Positions 1-10,985 of a stretch of DNA of 64,000 bases are shown here, one piece after another (positions within the stretch are counted from its first letter, which is position 1; each line of letters begins with the position of its first letter). The notes under the pieces are model-generated. The model had not been told where the DNA came from and ran no database searches. It was given only the letters and a program-made list of their open reading frames with translations. The stretch spans positions 48,106-112,105 of the forward strand of contig CAJNOL010000627.1 of the NCBI GenBank assembly GCA_905250125.1, given 5' to 3'. The DNA is from Rotaria sordida (lineage: Eukaryota > Rotifera > Eurotatoria > Philodinida > Philodinidae). The position numbers and the translations under genes were made by a program.

Positions 1-1485
1 CTAAAAGATTCTACAACAAATACCGATGAAATTGTTACCGCACAACAATTGAAGTTCTAAAGTCATTCAAAGGCAGTTATTTTAGTGAATTTTATACTTA
101 TGAAACTCTCGAATTCGATGACGAATATGACGAAATGTCTGATGAAGGAAGAAGCAATGATGAAGATTTTGATTATGACGAAAATGAATACGTAGACATT
201 AAATATAAATTTACATTAGATGAAATGAAAAAGATAATTGAATGGGTGGATCAGCATCCACATGCTAGATTTAAAACTATTTTCCATCGATTTCGAAAAG
301 TTAAATCGATGAATGATATTACAAGATTTAGAGAATACATCAAGAACATAGGAACAAGATATGAAAAACTTGAACAAATAAAAGAATTCATGTTAAACGA
401 GTTTTATAAGAAAAAGAATAATCGAAAAAGAAGCTGTTCATGATACTGATTTAGAACTCTATGCGATTCAAGAGGCCAGAGAATTAAATTGGAATACCTT
501 CAAAGCAAGTCAATCATTTATCAAAAGGTTTAAAAAACAAAATCGAATGTCAACTAGAAGATACAACAAACTTATAACACGAGCTAGCTCAACTAGGAAG
601 GTTTGCAGTTTAGAAGGTGTTTGAACTTTCCGTCGATGTTATAGAGTATTTATCTGAATATAACGTATCTATATATTTAGATGCTCAGAATTGGGACAAA
701 AATAGCAGATCTTTAATTTCAAATTATTCTCCTCGTGAAATTCTTAACAGTGACGATTATTCATTTCAACAGGAATATGTTCCTCCAAGAACTCTTTCTT
801 TTACTGGTGAAAGAACAACAGAAGTTGCTGTTAAAAAGAAGAACACAATATAATGCAATCTTATACCGTGCAGCCTATTACATCAGCTGATAGACGTTTA
901 TTAAATAAATTTCGGCTTATTCTTCAAGAAAAAGAAAATCGATTCGGTCAAAGAATGCAAAAAAATTTAATTGTACCACCAAATGTTATAGTACGGGCTT
1001 CAAAATCTGAAAAAAGCAGCGATGAAAAACATCGCACGTTTTTAAATGAAGTCTTATGGCCCTTGGTTGGTAAAAAATGTCTTCTATTACTTGATTCTTA
1101 GACACCTCAAACTGATCTAGGGAGATTTAGAGCAGTGTTTCCAAATCAAGATAGTCAATTACTAATTTTTTCCGAAGGATCAACTGGTCATATTCAACTA
1201 GTAGATATATCTTTATTCCGTTCATGGCGATTTATTCACAAGAAAATTGAGCATTACATTCATATTAATCGAACGGAAATGACTATAACTGATTGCCAAA
1301 ATTACATAAATATGCATTCCATTATTCACAATCAATTATCCGTTCCACAATTTAAAAATCTCATTAAATCTGAGTTCATACAAGCTCGAATAATCAAAGA
1401 AACAATTGGAGAAATCAAGAAACCAAAAGTTATTTGCTTCAAATTTTATGATCTATATTGCTCAATTAATAATTGCGATGAGTGA
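1..1485 (+). pseudogene. decayed pogo/CENP-B-like DDE transposase
   Basis: Coding remnants lie in order on the plus strand but in different frames: about 90-442, about 440-600, 617-852 and 853-1485. The first part is an acidic N-terminus followed by a basic helix-turn-helix-like region. The next carries a CENP-B-type HTH-like stretch (FKASQSFIKRFKKQNRMS). The rest is the DDE catalytic domain: first Asp in YLDAQNWD, second in LLLLDS followed by TPQTD, third in QLVDISLFRSW. The frame changes near 440, near 600-617 and near 852, and a TAG at 1099-1101 sits where this family usually has Trp after LLLLDS. The element is therefore dead. Its left end runs off the window and I found no terminal repeats. 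It lies antisense to, and downstream of, the calcium channel exons. Assignment to the DDE_1/pogo group is from the spacing and wording of the motifs. Confidence 0.8.
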
Positions 1486-2088
1486 ACACTATTAATTTGT
1501 GCTTGGCATAAAAAACATCTTTGTTACTATCATTTGATTGAGGATTTACATCTACATTTGTAGTGAATGTATTGAAGTATAAACCAGTTATCCTGTACAG
1601 TCTATTGAGTTCAGTTAAAATAAAATATGAAATATCGATAATATTATGTTTTGAAAAAAATGCTCACCTCTTTAGATTATGATACTACATATGTTTCAGA
1701 AAACATCGAAATTAGTATGTTCTTAACATAGTCAATGAATCTCAGAAAGATTTTTGATGTATACTATCGAAATATTCAGTTGGCTATATATGAAATGGAT
1801 ATAAATAATTCCTGTATACTGATGTCACTATAATGAAACCATCAATACAGTAAAATTCAAATTACCTCCGTCCATGCAAGCCAAGAACAACTAATATTTT
1901 AAATTTGGTAGTTTGTCAGTGAGACCTCTAATTTGACTCGAATATGTCTAATCTAGCTCACTTACAACACAGACTCTTCCATTGTTAGATATACTTGAGA
2001 AATTTACAACGAAAAAAAATTCATTTCCAAAGCAGTTAGGACGAGAAAGAGGGAGAATACAAAAATATTTATTTTTCTATGGACTTAC
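1486..2088. other. non-coding stretch downstream of last recognised Cav3 exon
   Basis: No intact coding region. On the minus strand, 1866-1890 has a splice-acceptor-like TTAG followed by bases that would read VLGLHG, the residues expected after domain II S5 of a Cav3 channel, but one base out of frame with the exon before it. No domain II pore helix was recognised in the rest of the stretch. Confidence 0.4.
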
Positions 2089-5000
2089 CTGAAAATGAAT
2101 ATGAAGAGAACTAGCAGTAGTAAAAATGCTGCAACACGGTCCAGTGTTTTAACCATGAAAACCTAGATGACAAACAATAAAATATAGAAACAAGCATTGA
2201 AGTAGAAATATCCAGAAATTTGAACCCCTTCTTTCCAAATACAAGAACTCTTATCCACTATTTCAGCAGCTCCATCTTAATCCACATTTTAATTTCCTAG
2301 GCGGATATGCTCAAATCTTTTTCACTTTAGTTGTGAAGATTTTCTGATTAGCTGTTGTCAAATCTGGTAAACGGTCTTATCAAATTAATCATTGAAGACT
2401 TCGTTAGATATCCGCTTACAGCTAAATCCTTAATCCAACACGACGACAACAAAATGTTCGACTAATGTACTATGAAAACTTTCTTTGCTCGTCTTTTGAT
2501 CATTGTTTTATTGATATTTAAGAAAAAGTTATCTTTTTTAAAATAAGCTACCGAAGTCGAACAAAACAGTTCGTAAACGACAGTAAACGAGTAAAAAATG
2601 ATGCACTCACAGAGGTTCATTGGGTTACCGTATACGAATGTCCGTTTCCGAGAAGTTGTAAGTGAATAACGGAGTCATTTACAGAGTGCCACATAAGGTG
2701 CTATAACAGTGATCGTTTACGTTCCGTTTTTGCATCGTTATATAAAAACGTATGTACGTAAAAGTATGTTTGCGCCGTGAAACACTTCAGATTTTAGAAG
2801 CTTTCAGAGTGCAAACATCCTTACTATCAGGATCTCATGGAGCCACAGATTGAACTAGACATGAATATCATCTTTTTCATTTTCGCACTCACCCGGAGGG
2901 GAGATTTCTTTTTCTTTTTTGTTAATGTGAGGTCCCTATAAATCTTTTCTAGTCAATTCTCATATCAATCGATAGCTGTCAATGAGCCCTCTTCGATGTT
3001 ACTATGCGTCTCATGTAATGATGTCTTCGTGAGAAGCTGCATGGTATCTAGATTTGCTGCTGTTACTAATTATAGGCAAAGACACGCGTATTTTTATTGC
3101 CCTTTCTCGCGTTATTCGTGTTGGGTAAGTCACCAAAGATTTTTATTTTCGTTTTCCAAATTGTTTGTCAAGATTTTTCTTTTCTTCTTCTCGGCATTCG
3201 TCAGACAGTTTTTTGTATCTTATCGTTCTTTTCGTACTTTGTCGTGCTCTCTATTTTGTCAAACATTCATTTTGTACAAAAATACAAAGCAGGTGAAAAA
3301 ATAGAAAATAGCAGGAGGCATGAATTGTAATGTACCAGCATGCTACAACCAGATACTACAATAAATTGAATAGGGGAAAATTGACCGTAAGCAGAAATAA
3401 ACTACTAGAAAATGATGTAAATACTGCCGTTGATGATAAAAATACGATCCATATACAGCTACCTTAAAGCATCGTTTATGACCATTTATCTCACCGTATA
3501 CGGTAAGGACATACAGGGCCGTATTACTACTCGTGTTATAATGGGACAATACAGCATCGTAACGGGACGTATTTTCACCGTAAACGACCGGGATTACACT
3601 CTATGCGTACTGTTAGATGTCGTAAACGGCGCCGTTGCGATCACTGTTTTAATCGATCTGGGCGTTCAACTGTAATCAGAGGTCGAATCGAACCGAGTTT
3701 TTCTAGATCGAGTTCGGTTCGATTCGGATTCACTTTTGAAAACACGGTTCGATTTCTTTTTCGAGATGGTGATTCGAGTTCGGTTCGGCTCGGCTGGTCT
3801 TTAAAACAAACAGTTCGGCTGCGGTTCGACTGGAATAGTATTACTGGCATTTAATCAAGACCAGAGCAGAAGTCAAAACTTAGTTTTCGGACGATCAAAA
3901 TTGCCACATGGAAGTTCATATTCGTATCAATTAACACTGATAAATACATTTGTAGATTAAAATAATATGTTAACATTGATACATGAGAACTAGAAATATT
4001 CTAGTGCTGATACTAATATCATATTACTACGGACGATTATTCATCGCACTTTAGAAAAATGGAGAAATTTATAAAAGAAAAATCAAAGAATTATGCCATA
4101 TAAAAGTGACCTATCATCATAAACACAATTTGTGTAACTAAAACTAAGAGAAAAAGCAGACAGAAATACACAGATATTAAATTAAGCATGTGAAACGATC
4201 AATAAATGTTCGTTTTTATCTTTCTCGACGGGGTTATACTTTTCTAAATCAATGATAGTTTAGTTACTTTTTTGTCATCGAAAATTAAACCGTGTGCAAC
4301 TTTTTTTGCTTCAAAATTACTTCAGTTTCGGTTCGGTTCGACTTTATTTTTAAAAAGTTGGTTCGGTTCGTTTTCGACCTCTGACTATAATTTAACTCAC
4401 CAATTGTCGTCTTAATGTTGGCATAAATCGAACAAGTTTAAATGCACGTAATAATCTAAATGTACGTAAAACAGATAATCCACTATTTTGTGTTCCATAT
4501 AAATCAATAAGACTAATTAAAACTATTCCACCATCAAATATATTAAATGGAATTTTAATATATTCTAAACAACCTTCCGCAATTATTCTAAATAACATCT
4601 CAATTGTAAATAGTATTATAAAAAAATAATTGCTATATTCCAATACATTTGTTACTAATTGTGGTTGTCCATGATATTCAATAGCCATTGAAAGTGTATT
4701 TATAATAATTGCTGAGAAAATAATGCGATCAAAATATTTACTAGCAACAACACGTGAAATTGATTTTTGTATTATTGTAAAACATGAACAACAACAACAA
4801 CAACATAGTTCACATCTTTGACGAAATTTTGATTTTTCTTCTTCTTCTTCTTCTTCTTCTTCTTGATTATTGTCGGATGTATTAACAATTTCATTTTGAT
4901 AATAACAATTACATATGTCATTTCTTTCTATTTGTTGTTCGAAATCAAGATTCTCATTTTTTTGTCGATCTTTTTCAATAAGTGAATTATTATTTGCCGA

Positions 5001-7977
5001 CGTTGGAGCAATTACATCTGGACAAATGTCACAAGTGCCAGTGTCATGGTCAATCGATTTTAATAATGGCATTGATACTAATAGTGATTGGGATTGATGA
5101 TATCGACAATTTGGTAGATGTTTTTGACTAATTAGTGAAGTTGACGAGACTATATTGACATTAGATGAAGGTAATGCACTTGGTGTTAATACCTTTTCTG
5201 TTGTTGTTACTTTTCGATCATGTCTTCGATTAATCTGTAGAAAAACAATTATTTAATTTTATTTCTTTTATACACACAAATATTAATCAAAACTAAATGG
5301 TTTTTGGAATTGAACAAAATTTTGTCGATAGCACTATTTCTCTGAATATGCTGAAATTCAATACAGTATATCCCCCAGTGAACTTGATTGCTTTTCAACA
5401 ATCGATACCAGAGGCCGAAAGGGAATCGAACCGTATTCGAACTACTTTTCAAAGGTTCTAACCGGACAGAACAAAACTTGAACACTTCGGTTCGTTTCGG
5501 TCTTTGATTGATCCCGTTGAAACGATTTTCTAGTCGATCTGATTACTGATTCAATAGTCAATCAATGCTAGTTGAAGAGAAAGGCGTCCTCTAGTTAATG
5601 TTCAGAAATCGATCAGTTTTCATCAACCAGATAGGATACAAAAAAGTATCACTCACAATATCTAGTGACTTGCCGATGACTCATAATGGATCTCTGAAAT
5701 GTGAACGAATGAAATCTGATACTATCTCTGAAGTGAAAATTTATCTAATCTTTGTATTCTATATCTATGATCTAGAAATATTCAGTACTATAGACTTGTG
5801 AAACTATAACAAATGCTTAATTTCATATTGCCAATGTATTGTTCATATAATCCGATTGATTAATCTTTAATCGACTGACTAGGATTTATTCTTTGAAAAC
5901 TAACATTTCGATCTTCTCCTATTGGAAATTGTTAATCTGATTAATTTTATGTAATTTTTGTTATACTTACTTTATCATGTTTTTGTTGATCATTTGTCTC
6001 GAATATTCTGAATCGTTTAAATGCATGTTTCAATAATCGTTGAAAATATTTAATTATTTCTTCCCAACAAGAACCTTGATGATCACTTGTTATTGCAGTT
6101 GTTGAACGTGAAAAACGTTTTTGTTCAGCTAACATTCGTTCTGTTTCACGTTTTTTTGTTACACGATATTGTGCAAAAATAACAACAAGACAAAGATTCA
6201 TTAGAAAAAATGAACCAATAACAATAAGACATACAAAATAAATCCAATCCCAGAATGAATGTGCATCTTGTATATAATACATTATATTAACCCAACCTTC
6301 AAAAGTAATTATCTAATTAAATAGAAAAAATGAACATAGAAATATTTAACGAATAAATAAGAAACCAACCTGAAAGATAGCAAGCCATGCTAAAATAATA
6401 TTATCGAAACTAATCGATCCAGAAAATGGATTTTGATTAGAAATAGCACATAAGTTATAATATTGATTCCAATTAATACATCCATTTATTGTTTTATTTG
6501 TTAATAATGTACTCAATGAATGAAAATCAAGTTCACATATTATATTATCTCGACGTAATTGTGGAATTTCTGAACATTTTGTCATTCCATTTGATGATAG
6601 ATCAGAACAAATAAATGAATCTTGATCAGGAGGAATATAAAAAGATTGGAAAGGAAAATCACTTTAAAAAAAAGAAAATAAATAATGAAACATTTAGTTT
6701 TCGATAAACATACTCGAATAATGCATAATTATTTATAATTGTAGTATTCAGTTGTAAAAAACAACGATTACGTAATAATCCTTTCCATAATTGTACACCA
6801 ATAACACCAAAGATAAAAAGGATTAAAAAACAGAGAAGCAGTACATTACCAAGCATAAATAATGCATCAAGTAGAAGCATAACAAGAATACGCATCGATG
6901 GTATACGATTAATGGCGCATAATGGACGAAGTACTCGAACTATACGAATAGCTGATAGATTTAATTGATCATCTGATATCACCAATTCCACTAATCTAAA
7001 CGTTAATAGTTAACAAATTCTCATTCTTATCTCTACACTTTATTGTCTCTTAATAGATTCGAAATATTCATTTAAAAAAAATCGATCTTATCGTAAAAAT
7101 TATTTTCAATGTATCAAGATGAAACTATTAAAATTGGAAACTAAAAGCATATTTTAGACAGAATTTTAAAAGATCCTTGGCAGTATTAACTTTTAAAATG
7201 TCTCTTATTGATGATTGTTGAAAAAATTCAGGCATTGAGAGCTCTCAAATGACTTCAAATAAACAGAAACTCTTTTAAAGTCCTGCGTAAAAAAATGTTT
7301 GTCACTTCTAATGGTTTTCATAGTTAAACTCGTCAAATCTTTGAGCAACTTTGTTACGGAGAGCGTTAGTTTTTTTTTATTCAAAATAAAAATTGATATG
7401 ATCTATACCCGGTAAGAACAATAAAACAATCAAGTCGATTCCATGAATTAGCAAGATAAGCTCCTTTACCAAATATTCCCATCGCTATCATTTTAATACA
7501 CATTTCAATTGTAAAACATGCTAAAACAAAATAATCTGTTACTTGTAACCAAATACACAGTACTGTATCACATTTTTTCAATGACTCTATACCACTATGA
7601 TGTACACATGGTTGATACACACCAAGTGTAATACAATTAAGCAAAATAGCAAACATACTTATACGTTCAAACCATGACCATGTTATAAATTTTAAACATT
7701 GATAACGTGGTGGTGTTGTTTGTAGAAAGCAATAAAAAGCTTTTTCAACAAAACCTGGAAATGGTAATTCATTTTCATCCCTTTCTTCAACATTACATGA
7801 ATCTGATAAATCGGATAAAATATTTGATGAACCACGTTCATTAGGAAAACGATCAATTTCATCTATATGTGAATCATCATGTGAGACATTAACAACTGGT
7901 GGTAATGATGTATGAATAATGTTTTTATTTATCATATTAATATTATTATCTACAGTTGTCGAAAGATGTTTATCCAT
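2089..7977 (-). CDS. voltage-gated T-type (Cav3-like) calcium channel alpha-1 subunit, 5' part
   Basis: Six exons with GT-AG borders and matching phases: 7977-7409, 6995-6714, 6661-6370, 6312-5971, 5234-4401, 2162-2089 (about 797 residues so far). Plasma-membrane pore subunit that admits calcium at low voltage. Exon 1 holds the N-terminus and domain I S1-S3 (S1 about residues 102-121). Exon 2 has S4 ([20 protein letters not shown]) and S5. Exon 3 has the extracellular loop and pore helix ([12 protein letters not shown]). Exon 4 opens with the selectivity motif TFEGW and holds S6. Exon 5 has a long I-II loop with a poly-Glu and a Cys-rich run, then domain II S1-S4 ending RRQL. Exon 6 reads [15 protein letters not shown], which is domain II S5. 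TFEGW and the S4 wording fit Cav3 rather than Cav1/2 or NALCN. Introns are 413, 52, 57, 736 and 2238 bp; the last two contain inverted-repeat elements. Domain II pore, III and IV are not in the window. The gene either continues left beyond the transposase relic or is truncated. Confidence 0.85.
2163..3675. other. left part of large Cav3 intron, no gene
   Basis: Non-coding. The motif CGTAAACG and variants recur around 2573-2780 and 3560-3640, partly in opposite orientation (for example AACAGTGATCGTTTACG near 2705 against GATCACTGTTT near 3639). This suggests a decayed inverted-repeat element, but the arms are too diverged to delimit. Confidence 0.3.
3676..4384. mobile_element. 709-bp inverted-repeat element with GGTTCG-rich ends
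   Basis: The left end reads TCAGAGGTCGAATCGAACCG. The right end, reverse-complemented, reads TCAGAGGTCGAAAACGAACC. Both subterminal regions are rich in the unit GGTTCG. The flanking hexamers are CTGTAA (3670-3675) and CTATAA (4385-4390), an imperfect candidate target duplication. The right end stops 10 bp inside the Cav3 intron, just past the GTGAGT donor (4400-4395). No transposase is encoded, so it is non-autonomous. Confidence 0.7.
5408..5507. mobile_element. 100-bp relative of the 3676-4384 element
   Basis: The left end CCAGAGGCCGAA with nearby AATCGAACCG, and the right end CGGTTCGTTTCGGTCTTTGA, are the same termini as the 709-bp element, in diverged form and with a much shorter interior. 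It lies inside the 736-bp Cav3 intron. No clear target duplication. Confidence 0.55.
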
Positions 7978-8784
7978 GATCGAGCAATGACTGTTACTGC
8001 ACGATCGAAATGAAATGAAAGGTAACGATGAACAACATTGATAAGCACTTAGAAATTAAGAGAAAGCATTATTTATATTTAACATCAACAAACTAGATCT
8101 GTGTTATTATCAATTATTTCATATCTCATCAATTTCAAACTCAACTTTTTAATGTAGATATATTTCAACATAATACCCATCAAATTACAAAAAATGATAT
8201 ATATATATACATATATACAGAGTGTCCTAAAAGTTCGAACGAAGTAAATTCTTATAACTCCACTATTTATCAAACCTATCAACTAATTTTTTTTTATATT
8301 CAAATGATAGGTATCACTATAAAGCTTTTATTGATACGAACAAACTTCACAAATGCTGTCCAAAGTTATCAGGTTCGACTAGAATGTAACAATCAGTCTT
8401 TTGTCGATTTAAAAAAAAATACTACGCAACGTTTCTCTTTTGATGCTTCAAGTTCTTGCGTGTTTTGCGGCGTTTATATCGGCCAGATCTTGTGCTATTG
8501 TTTGTATGCGTTTGTTTTGATGTACTACTACAAAAAGAAGCCTAATTTTGTCAGGTCCAGTAATCATCAAGCCCGTGAGACCGATTTACCTCTTCCAGTT
8601 CACCAGTCATCGTGCAAAAAGCTAGAATGATGTCATGGACTTCATGATTACTTGATCTGACAAAATTAGGCTTCGTTTTGTAGTAGCACATCAAAACAAA
8701 GGCATACAAACGATAGCACAAGATCTGACCAATATAAACGCCACAAAAGACGCAAGAACTTGAAGCATCAAAAGAGAAACGCTG

Positions 8785-8825
8785 CAGTGTCCGACATGGG
8801 GTTGCTACAATCATGTCGGACACTG
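8785..8825. mobile_element. 41-bp hAT-type mini-element inside element A
   Basis: Perfect 14-bp terminal inverted repeats, CAGTGTCCGACATG at 8785-8798 and its complement at 8812-8825, around a 13-bp centre. AAACGCTG lies just before it (8777-8784) and AAAACGCTG just after it. The opposite arm of element A (about 8427-8436) shows the same site without the insert, so this is an insertion with a target duplication of about 8 bp. CAGTG ends plus an 8-bp duplication are typical of hAT elements. Confidence 0.7.
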
Positions 8826-8925
8826 AAAACGCTGCATAGTATTTTTTTGAAATCGACCAAAGACTGATTGTTACATTCCAGTTGAAATTGGTAACTTTGG
8901 ATGGTATTTGTGAATTTTGTCTGTA

Positions 8926-9965
8926 CAGAGTGTAACAAAACCATTATGCCCCTCTCTACAACTTAAAGTATAGATGATATCACAAAGTATTTTATACCAA
9001 ATTAATGCTCATAAAAAACTGGATTTATGAATGTAATTAGAGCACTTATTGCCTATGAAATTATTGAAATATGTTGAATTACATGCCAAAATGCACTTCG
9101 ACTTTATGATTTTCATTCTTCATGTAGATATTTTCACAAAAAATTAATAGCAGATTCGTAATCTCCATCAAAAATTGAATCTATAAATATATCATTTATA
9201 TATTTTTGACGAAAAAACGTTTTTAAAAAAAATCCTGGGAGGTACTCCAGACAAAACATTTTACAAAATTTTTTGAACCAAAATATCTCAATATATATAT
9301 ATATACCAGTGCACGCAGTTTTTGCTGGAGATCACGAATTGGATATTATTTTTGTTGAAAAATGTAATAAAAAAAAGCAAAAATTGCAATATATGAGCCC
9401 GTTTGAGCATAAAAATGCCATACATTGTATAATGTCAGATCTATAAAAGAACTGTCATGCTCCCTCACTAGGTTAAATTGTAAATGATAGAGTTTCCAAT
9501 TAATTAGAAATATACACTTCTCACAAATGTAGGTTTATGAAAAATTTCAGAAATTTGAATGACTTCCTTGAGCAGCTTTGAGAGCATCAAATCTTGTTCT
9601 CGTTGAGTCTGTTCAGAAAAATTTTTTGAAATTTTTTGTCTGAAGACCTTCCAGGATTTTTTTCAAAAAAATTTTTCTCGTCAAAAATATATAAATGATA
9701 TATTTATAGATTTAGTTTTTCATGGAGATTACGAATCTGCTTTTATTTTTTTTGTGACAATATCCACATGAAGAATGAAAATCATAAAGTAGAAGTGCAT
9801 TTTGGCATGTAATCCAACACATTTCAATAATTTCTTAGGCAATAAATGCTCTAATTACATTTATAAATCCAGTTTTTTATGAACCTTAATTTGGTATAAA
9901 ATACTTTGTGATATCATCTATACTTTAAGCTGTAGAGAGGGGCATAATGGTTTTGTTATACCCTG
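8926..9965. mobile_element. 1040-bp foldback element B inserted in element A
   Basis: The ends are CAGAGTGTAACAAAACC (8926 on) and, reverse-complemented, CAGGGTATAACAAAACC. The arms of about 360 bp (8926-9290 and about 9610-9965) are inverted copies, with about 320 bp of AT-rich centre. It is flanked by TA on both sides and splits the right arm of element A, whose left arm is intact at the equivalent site (about 8330-8345). The termini resemble those of element A, so both probably used related transposases. No coding capacity. Confidence 0.8.
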
Positions 9966-10084
9966 TATAAATAAAAGCTTCATAGTACTACCTATCATTT
10001 GAATAAAAAAGATTAGTTGATTAAGTTTAATAAATAGTGAAGTTACAGGAATTTACTTTTCTCGCGGACTTTTGAGACCCTCTG

Positions 10085-10839
10085 TACATTCGTAATTACC
10101 GTTCAATAAAACCCAAGGATGATTGAAGTTTAAAAAGAACAAATGAATACACTAGATATGATTCAAATGAATGCAAAAAACTAAAAAAAATGTGAAGAGA
10201 AATATGTTATTTATCCTCTTTTATGACAATGATCACTGATGCATAGATCACTTTCTTTTCCTCTTGATGAAAAAAGCAAGCAATCAGATAGAAAAGTCCG
10301 TAGATAATATTTTTTTCTCGTCTCTCACGAGACGAAGTTTACCTCCCGTTAATATATGAAACGAGAAGAAAAAGTATACTTTCGTCAGGTCTATTACTTT
10401 AACAAAACATGTGTAGGTAATTAAATATGAGAACATGTTTACGTGCATTTTCGTCGTTCGTCGTACATGAAGTCATTGGTTATTGATGTTTTCTAACGTA
10501 TGAAGAAAGGATGAACGACGCATGTGTAAATTCTCTTGAGAGTACGGGTTAGAGGTTTGAGAGTGTTTAAATTTAATAAGTCAGCACTTTTCTTTATATG
10601 ATAATAATAATAATAATAGGAGTAAAAATAATGATCAATTGCTTTTTTCAATAATACATCAATTTTTTTTTCCTTTTTGAAATTTTTATTATTGATAAGA
10701 AATATAAAAATAATAAGAATAAGGAAACCAAGAAAAAAAAATTGTTATTTGAAATTATAAAAAAAAGAAATTAAATGAGAGATCTATCGAATTTATCATT
10801 ATCAAGTGGTGTCCTAAAAAAAATTCATCAAGATGACGT
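10085..10839. other. AT-rich intergenic stretch
   Basis: No gene recognised. Contains a short AAT microsatellite near 10600-10618 and several A/T homopolymers. Confidence 0.4.
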
Positions 10840-10985
10840 ATGATCGATGCTTTGGCAAATAATGTGCATGATCAATTACAAAAAATTGTAGAAAATCCAT
10901 TGGCAGGGTATGAGTTTACGAATGAAAAAGATTGAAAGCAAATCATACGACATGTTTTAATAGTTACTCAACTTGTCATTGATCA
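10840..10985 (+). pseudogene. short coding-like relic split by two transposons
   Basis: From ATG at 10840 the frame reads 31 codons (DALANNVHDQLQKIVENPL is part) to a TGA at 10933, where Trp would fit the wording (EKD stop KQIIRHVL). It continues in frame to 10985. With the palindromic element (10986-12130) and the hAT element (12157-13981) ignored, and one copy of each target duplication removed, the same frame continues through 12144-12156 and 13990-14019 (LVIDQMVID, then SAVLVQMRV) to a stop. I do not recognise the protein. The persistence of one frame across both insertions suggests an old exon. Confidence 0.35.

Larger units (their letters stand above)
8218..10084. mobile_element. long-inverted-repeat element A (interrupted by two later insertions)
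   Basis: The ends are CAGAGTGTCCTAAAAGT on the left and, reverse-complemented, CAGAGGGTCTCAAAAGT on the right, each next to a TA. The left arm (8218 to about 8575) pairs with the right arm (about 8640-8925 continued at 9966-10084) along almost its full length, leaving a loop of about 65 bp. Once the insertions 8785-8825 and 8926-9965 are ignored, the element is about 786 bp and essentially a hairpin. The CAGAGTGTCC terminus with TA flanks suggests a Tc1/mariner-type MITE, which is inference. No transposase. Confidence 0.8.

Noticed and set aside
3603-3850. Arg/Ser-rich frames on both strands
   Set aside because: Produced by GGTTCG repeats at the end of the 709-bp element.
8304-8823. Similar frames on opposite strands (FSFDASSSCVFCGVY in both)
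   Set aside because: They are the two arms of element A and have no independent support as genes.
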